Origin: CALAZP01 sp964410725
GTDB lineage: Bacteria > Bacteroidota > Bacteroidia > Chitinophagales > Saprospiraceae
DNA: 64,000 nt
Reading direction: 5' to 3'
NCBI GenBank assembly: GCA_964410725.1
Contig: CAYPID010000005.1
Coordinates: forward strand, 1 to 64,000
The first letter of the stretch is position 1. Each line of letters begins with the position of its first letter. The notes under the pieces are model-generated. The model made no database searches and was not told the DNA's origin. It saw only the letters and a program-made list of their open reading frames with translations. This document shows, piece after piece, positions 59,612-64,000 of the stretch. Both the position numbers and the translations under genes were made by a program.

Positions 59612-62113
59612 ATGAGAAGGTTTTTTCTAATACTCGGTGCTTTATCCTTGGGAATACAATGGTCAGTTGCACAACCTATCCGCAAATCCTCTTACGAAAC
59701 CATGTTAGAGGTAGCGCAAGAACAGTACCAATTAGGCGATTATTACAATGCTATTGAGTGGTATGAAAAGGCCTTTGAGGAAAAAGGAGATCGAGAATTG
59801 CTGCCCAGGATAGCCGAACTACATTATTTACTTAGGGATTATGTTAGGGCTGAAAGAGCTTATGCGAGAATTCTTAGAAGGGATAATGAAGGATTGATGG
59901 ACAGCCTTAGGTATTACTACGGTCGTTGTTTGAAGATGAATGGAAAATACCCTGAAGCAATTGAACAGTTTGGAGCATTTATAAGAACGGCAACTAACCC
60001 TACCTTGAAGAAATTGGCTGAAAATGAGAGGCAGGGCGCTGAATTAGGCATAGAAATAGGAGAGACCACTAAGGGGGTTACGGTTGAAAATGCTGGAAGA
60101 GGCATTAATTCACCTTTTTCGGAATATGCCCCTGTGCTATATAGAGGTGGCCAACAATTGTACTTTGCGGGTTTCGATACCAAGGATGTCATACTATTAA
60201 GTGATGAGGCGGAGGATTATCACGCCAAAATTTATGTCGCTTCTAAAGAGGATTTGGAGTGGGATGATGCTCAGCCATTGGACAATAAAATCAATAGACC
60301 GGGAGTGCATTCGACTCATGTAAGTTTTACGCCTGACGGCAAAAAAATGTTTTTGACCAGGGCCATTTTGAACGGCAGCAGTTTGGTGAATCAAAGCAAA
60401 ATCTATTTTTCAGAATCTTCGGGAGATGGGTGGACAGCGGCTCAGGAAGTACAAGGCGTCAATGGAGATTATTTGGCCAAGCACCCTATTTCAGGAGAGC
60501 TTTTTGGCAGGGAAGTTTTGTTTTTCACCTCAGATATGGATGGTGGTTTTGGTGGATTTGATATTTATTATTCAACCTTATTGAATGATGGTACTTATGA
60601 CGATCCCGTTAATTTAGGACCTACCATTAATACGCCTGGAGACGAATTCACTCCTTATTATAGAGATGGAACCTTGTACTTTAGTTCAGACGGTCATCCT
60701 GGAATAGGAGGTGCCGATATATTTTATAGTACGTGGGATGGTTCTCAATGGAGTGATCCTCTAAACATGGGTAATGGCTTCAATAGCAGTTTGGACGATC
60801 GTTATTTCACTTTAGATGAGGAAGGATATGCTGGGTTTTTGATTTCAAATCGCCCGGGTGGAAGGTCTGCTCATGGTAGAACATGTTGTGATGATATCTA
60901 TGTCATCGATATTGCCAAAATGTACGCGGACCTCATTGCGGGGCTATTTGATGAAAACAAAGCAGTATTAAAAGGGGGGAAAATAACGGTTTACGAATTG
61001 GTGGAAAACAATCCTTTGGTCAAGGAGTCTAAGACCAATGAGAATGGTAATCGATTTGATTTTGGGCTAGACTTGGAAATGCCCTATAGAGTTATTGCAG
61101 AAATGGAGGGCTACTATCCAGATACTTTTGAATTCAATACCGTTGGATTAACGGAGTCTCAAACCTTCCAGCATTTGTTTTATCTGAAGCAAAAGCCTGT
61201 GCCACCTAAAGAACCAGAGTATGATACCATCACTATAGAGGAGGCTATTGTCTTGGAAAACATTCTCTATAAATTTGATGACGATAGAATTCAAGAGGAA
61301 GCAGAATCGGATTTGCAAGTCGTTTTCGATTTGATGACTGAATATCCAGAAATGAAAATTGAACTGAGTTCTCATACGGACTATCGAGGACCAGACAATT
61401 ACAATCAAGATCTATCTCAAAGAAGGGCTGAATCTGCTAGAAGATGGCTGGTCAGAAACGGAATCAGTAGAGAACGAATAGAGGCTACTGGCTATGGGGA
61501 AAGCAAACCCAAATTAATTGACTCTAGATTGGCACCTAAATATCCTGATTTTGAACAGGGAACTGTTTTAACACCTGGATACATTGATAGTTTGACGACA
61601 GAAGATCTTCAAGAATTGGCTCATGAAATCAACAGGAGAACGGAGTTTAAAATTCTGGAAGGCCCGACTAGTATTATTATTAAAAGAACCAGTCTTAGGA
61701 AAGCTTTTCCCGAAAAGGGAATGTTGGACACCATTCCCCCTATTCATTACCTTTCCTCCTTATACGGAAAAAAGAATTTGAAGGGCGTTCCTATTATGGA
61801 TTTCGATGAAAGAATCATCCCTTTCGGAAAGGTTAAAAGAGGAGAGAAAAGGTCACATACCTACTATTTTACTAACCGAGGAGACACCCCCCTAACAATT
61901 TCAATGGTCAGCGCATGCGATTGTACGACGACCAATTGGTCTGGCAAACCAGTACCTCCGGGAGGGCGAGGTAAAATAGAAGTGATTTTCGATTCTACTT
62001 CCAAAGATAAGGGGGAAACCATAGATATTGATATTATCCTGGATAATGTAGAACCGGGTTCGGGTAATCCTATTTTTGAAGCCATTCAATATACCTTTGA
62101 AATAGAGCAATAG
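59612..62113 (+). CDS. PorE-like OmpA-family protein fused to DUF1573
   Basis: 833 residues with a signal peptide (about 1-21). Domains in order: TPR repeats (about 30-130, YNAIEWYEKAFEEKGD), PD40 propeller (about 165-430, VLFFTSDMDGGFGGFDIYYS, LYFSSDGHPGIGGADIFYS), carboxypeptidase-regulatory fold (about 445-525), OmpA peptidoglycan-binding domain (about 545-690, SHTDYRGPDNYNQDLSQRRA, NRRTEFKI) and a C-terminal DUF1573 Ig-like domain (about 735-833, FGKVKRGEKRSHTYYFTNRG, CDCTTTNW). It should link a T9SS-associated complex to the cell wall. DUF1573 replaces the SPOR domain of the paralogue at 1729. Confidence 0.88.
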   Translation: MRRFFLILGALSLGIQWSVAQPIRKSSYETMLEVAQEQYQLGDYYNAIEWYEKAFEEKGDRELLPRIAELHYLLRDYVRAERAYARILRRDNEGLMDSLRYYYGRCLKMNGKYPEAIEQFGAFIRTATNPTLKKLAENERQGAELGIEIGETTKGVTVENAGRGINSPFSEYAPVLYRGGQQLYFAGFDTKDVILLSDEAEDYHAKIYVASKEDLEWDDAQPLDNKINRPGVHSTHVSFTPDGKKMFLTRAILNGSSLVNQSKIYFSESSGDGWTAAQEVQGVNGDYLAKHPISGELFGREVLFFTSDMDGGFGGFDIYYSTLLNDGTYDDPVNLGPTINTPGDEFTPYYRDGTLYFSSDGHPGIGGADIFYSTWDGSQWSDPLNMGNGFNSSLDDRYFTLDEEGYAGFLISNRPGGRSAHGRTCCDDIYVIDIAKMYADLIAGLFDENKAVLKGGKITVYELVENNPLVKESKTNENGNRFDFGLDLEMPYRVIAEMEGYYPDTFEFNTVGLTESQTFQHLFYLKQKPVPPKEPEYDTITIEEAIVLENILYKFDDDRIQEEAESDLQVVFDLMTEYPEMKIELSSHTDYRGPDNYNQDLSQRRAESARRWLVRNGISRERIEATGYGESKPKLIDSRLAPKYPDFEQGTVLTPGYIDSLTTEDLQELAHEINRRTEFKILEGPTSIIIKRTSLRKAFPEKGMLDTIPPIHYLSSLYGKKNLKGVPIMDFDERIIPFGKVKRGEKRSHTYYFTNRGDTPLTISMVSACDCTTTNWSGKPVPPGGRGKIEVIFDSTSKDKGETIDIDIILDNVEPGSGNPIFEAIQYTFEIEQ

Positions 62114-62114
62114 C

Positions 62115-62729
62115 ATGGAGGCGCAAACAAGTGCACTTGCTTTTTGGGTTACTGATCCTAATGTTTTGCTTTTCATAGAAATAGTAGCTGTAATCAGTGG
62201 GTTATTCTATGTTGTATTGGCGGTCCTAAAAAAGAGAATGGCTTGGCTTTGGGGTTTTACCAATGCCATCATCAGCATCTGGCTGTTTTACCAAATTTCT
62301 TTGTTTGCCGAATCATTCCTATACATTTATTATGCCGTCGCTGCTATATATGGATGGTTTCATTGGGGCATTCATCATGCTGAGAAAAAATTAAAGTTGG
62401 TGGATATCCCTGTCCATTGGCATTTTTGGATAGTACCCTTAGGGGTCATTGTGGGAATAGGGCTTGGTTTTTTATTAGCTGAATATACACAAGCATCTTA
62501 TCCCTATTTAGACGCCCAGACCACTATATTTAGTTTTATTGCCACTGCGCTAACGGCTAGGCGGGTTCTTGCCAATTGGATATACTGGATGGTTATTGAT
62601 TTGGTTACCCTCATGATGTACAGTCTGAAGGACCTCTATTGGTACGCTGGATTAATGTTCATTTATACCGTTATTGCCTATTTAGGTTGGACTCGATGGA
62701 AAAGAGAATTGGGTAGCAAACCAACCTAA
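62115..62729 (+). CDS. pnuC: Nicotinamide riboside transporter PnuC
   Basis: 204 residues with seven or eight membrane helices. PnuC features: AIYGWFHW (the YGWxxW motif), FSFIATALTARRVLANWIYWMVIDLVTLMMY and YWYAGLMFIYTVIAYLGWTRWK at the end. It takes up nicotinamide riboside by facilitated diffusion for NAD synthesis. It starts 1 bp after the PorE-like stop, so it may be read from the same transcript even though the functions differ. The next gene, nqrA, uses NADH. Confidence 0.92.
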   Translation: MEAQTSALAFWVTDPNVLLFIEIVAVISGLFYVVLAVLKKRMAWLWGFTNAIISIWLFYQISLFAESFLYIYYAVAAIYGWFHWGIHHAEKKLKLVDIPVHWHFWIVPLGVIVGIGLGFLLAEYTQASYPYLDAQTTIFSFIATALTARRVLANWIYWMVIDLVTLMMYSLKDLYWYAGLMFIYTVIAYLGWTRWKRELGSKPT

Positions 62730-62816
62730 GGGATCGCGTTTTATTTGGAATAAATCTAAATAATATGAACCATTAACTTTAGAATTGCGCAGGTTTAGTT
62801 TTAGTCCAAAGCTTTT

Positions 62817-62824
62817 TATATTTG
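62817..62824 (+). promoter_or_regulatory. -7 element of the nqrA promoter
   Basis: TATATTTG is an exact TAnnTTTG match, 70 bp before the nqrA ATG. Upstream, TTTAG at 62794-62798 is a weak -33 candidate with 18 bp spacing. The 165-bp gap between pnuC and nqrA shows no other clear signal. Confidence 0.55.
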
Positions 62825-62894
62825 CGTGAGTTTTTAAGAGGGTTTCCAATTAAAATTATAAAGTGTTCATTTTCAGCACATTTGAAATAAGATT

Positions 62895-64000
62895 ATGAAA
62901 ACCAATATTTCTATTTTACTCGTTTTATTTTCTTTTTTTTGGGTTCCTGTCGGTTCTTTTGCACAGAATAATACCAGTGGAGGTAATTCAGGAGCTTTAG
63001 TTTTGGCACTGTTGGGACTGGCAGTATTCATTTTATTGGTTTGGCTGGCTGATGGACTTCAGTCTGCAAAGCCCAAGGGAATTTTGGCCAACCTCTCCAA
63101 AGGTTCTGCCCCGGATTACGCCAAAGGATTCCAGTTCTTTAATTTGAAGAAGGGACACCAAATTCGTTTAAAGGGAGGTGCTGAAAAGGAAATGTTGAAA
63201 GATAGCAGGATAACGACTTATGCTGTTCAACCTACTAATTTTATTGGGTTATCCCCCATTCCTAAAATGAATGTGGAAGTTGGTCAAGAAGTTAAGGCAG
63301 GTGATTCCTTATTTTTTGATAAGAAGCAACCAAAAATACAGTTTTGTGCTCCGGTTAGTGGAGAGGTTGTAGCGGTAAACAGAGGAGAGAAGAGAGCTAT
63401 CACCGAGGTGGTCATTTTAGCAGATAAAGATATTCAGCACCGTGATTTAGGACAGATTGATGTAGAGGCAGCTAGTCGAGAAGAGATTGTAACTTATATG
63501 GCTGATCATGGTCTGTGGCCTTTAATCCAGGAAAGACCTTTTCAAGTTATGCCGGATTTGGATACCGTTCCTAGAGATATTTTCATATCGACTTTTGATA
63601 CGGCACCTTTGGCTCCAGATTTGGATTTTGTAGTTGATGGAAAGGAAAAGGCTTTTCAAAAGGGGTTGGATGTGTTAGGTAAACTCACCTCTGGCCAAGT
63701 TTATTTGGGGTTAGATGCCAACGGTAAAAAGGCACCGTCTAAGACTTTCACTGAGGCCTTGGGAGTACAAAAAGTGTACTTCAAGGGAAATCATCCAGCG
63801 GGAAATGTAGGGGTTCAAATTCACCACATTGCGCCTATACAATCTGGAGAAAAGGTTTGGACTGTTGGCGTGCAGGAGGTCATTAACATAGGACAGACTT
63901 TCCTCAAAGGGCAGTTAGATTTATCCAGAGTAGTAGCCATTACGGGCAGTGAAGTTGATGATACTGGATATATAGCTACCTATGTTGGAGCTAATATAGG
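62895..64000 (+). CDS. nqrA: Na+-translocating NADH:quinone reductase subunit A, 5' part
   Basis: The open frame runs past the right edge, giving 368 residues. From about residue 82 it matches NqrA (FFNLKKGHQIRLKGGAEK, CAPVSGEVVAVNRGEKRAI, KGNHPAGNVGVQIHHIAPI, VWTVGVQEVINIGQTF). NqrA is a peripheral cytosolic subunit of the sodium pump. Here it is preceded by about 80 extra residues: a signal-peptide-like start (MKTNISILLVLFSFFWVPVG, cut near FAQ24) and a second hydrophobic helix (about 34-52), with Lys residues following it. That would anchor the subunit with its body in the cytosol. The start at 62895 is the only ATG that fits this reading. Confidence 0.9.
   Translation, partial: MKTNISILLVLFSFFWVPVGSFAQNNTSGGNSGALVLALLGLAVFILLVWLADGLQSAKPKGILANLSKGSAPDYAKGFQFFNLKKGHQIRLKGGAEKEMLKDSRITTYAVQPTNFIGLSPIPKMNVEVGQEVKAGDSLFFDKKQPKIQFCAPVSGEVVAVNRGEKRAITEVVILADKDIQHRDLGQIDVEAASREEIVTYMADHGLWPLIQERPFQVMPDLDTVPRDIFISTFDTAPLAPDLDFVVDGKEKAFQKGLDVLGKLTSGQVYLGLDANGKKAPSKTFTEALGVQKVYFKGNHPAGNVGVQIHHIAPIQSGEKVWTVGVQEVINIGQTFLKGQLDLSRVVAITGSEVDDTGYIATYVGANI

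Noticed and set aside
62730..62894. tRNA or small RNA gene in the pnuC-nqrA gap
   Set aside because: No cloverleaf or strong stem is seen; the sequence is explained by a promoter and a short leader.

Overview
The window comes from a member of the Bacteroidota, most likely a marine or freshwater relative of the Saprospiria (Saprospiraceae/Lewinellaceae). Supporting signs are two PorP/SprF plus PorE-like gene pairs and type IX secretion (T9SS) sorting domains of both type A and type B. There is also a SusC/SusD pair, three very large FG-GAP/ASPIC-UnbV lipoproteins, a three-subunit type B succinate dehydrogenase, an Na+-NQR gene, and promoters of the TTTG...TAnnTTTG kind. The phylum call is firm; the family-level call is an inference from gene content. 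The DNA is moderately AT-rich throughout, and I saw no obvious compositional island. I found no tRNA, rRNA, CRISPR array, insertion sequence or phage gene.

Layout. 1-4 kb: end of a T9SS type B surface protein with thrombospondin-3-like calcium repeats, then its PorP/SprF partner and a PorE-like periplasmic linker. 4-6.5 kb: SDR dehydrogenase, FAH-family hydrolase and EamA transporter, probably the last steps of oxidative L-fucose (deoxy-sugar acid) breakdown. 6.5-12.9 kb: a protease-like/beta-propeller/beta-barrel protein, CoaX, an unknown gene and a gamma-glutamyltransferase, closed by a bidirectional terminator. 12.9-16.4 kb (minus strand): CBS/cysteine synthase-like enzyme, GMC oxidoreductase and its twin-arginine small subunit. 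16.5-20.8 kb: Nudix, BlaI-type repressor with palindromic operators, a TonB-C protein that lacks the usual M56 protease part, GH3 ligase and a LolA-like protein.

21-42 kb: the accessory centre of the window. A well-formed promoter with two dyads and a 5' UTR hairpin drives SusC/SusD. After a strong terminator comes a tightly packed same-strand block: three ASPIC/UnbV propeller lipoproteins, a small unknown lipoprotein, a T9SS type B propeller protein, a 3-keto-disaccharide-hydrolase-like/PA14 lipoprotein, and a sugar-dehydrogenase-like propeller fused to a blue-copper domain. I read it as an envelope-surface glycan capture and oxidative processing locus. With the GMC/small-subunit pair at 13-15 kb it could form a 3-keto-glycoside route, which is a hypothesis. 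A second bidirectional terminator closes the block.

42-64 kb: sdhCAB (minus), an unknown gene, RNase R, a Nudix ADP-sugar pyrophosphatase-like gene, a Tas-like aldo/keto reductase, a 1,814-residue T9SS type A surface protein, a DUF6503-like lipoprotein and a GT9 heptosyltransferase-like gene. These are followed by an overlapped 24-codon mini-ORF, a second PorP/PorE-like pair (the PorE-like member fused to DUF1573), PnuC, and the first 1.1 kb of nqrA. That nqrA carries an unusual signal-peptide and membrane-anchor extension.
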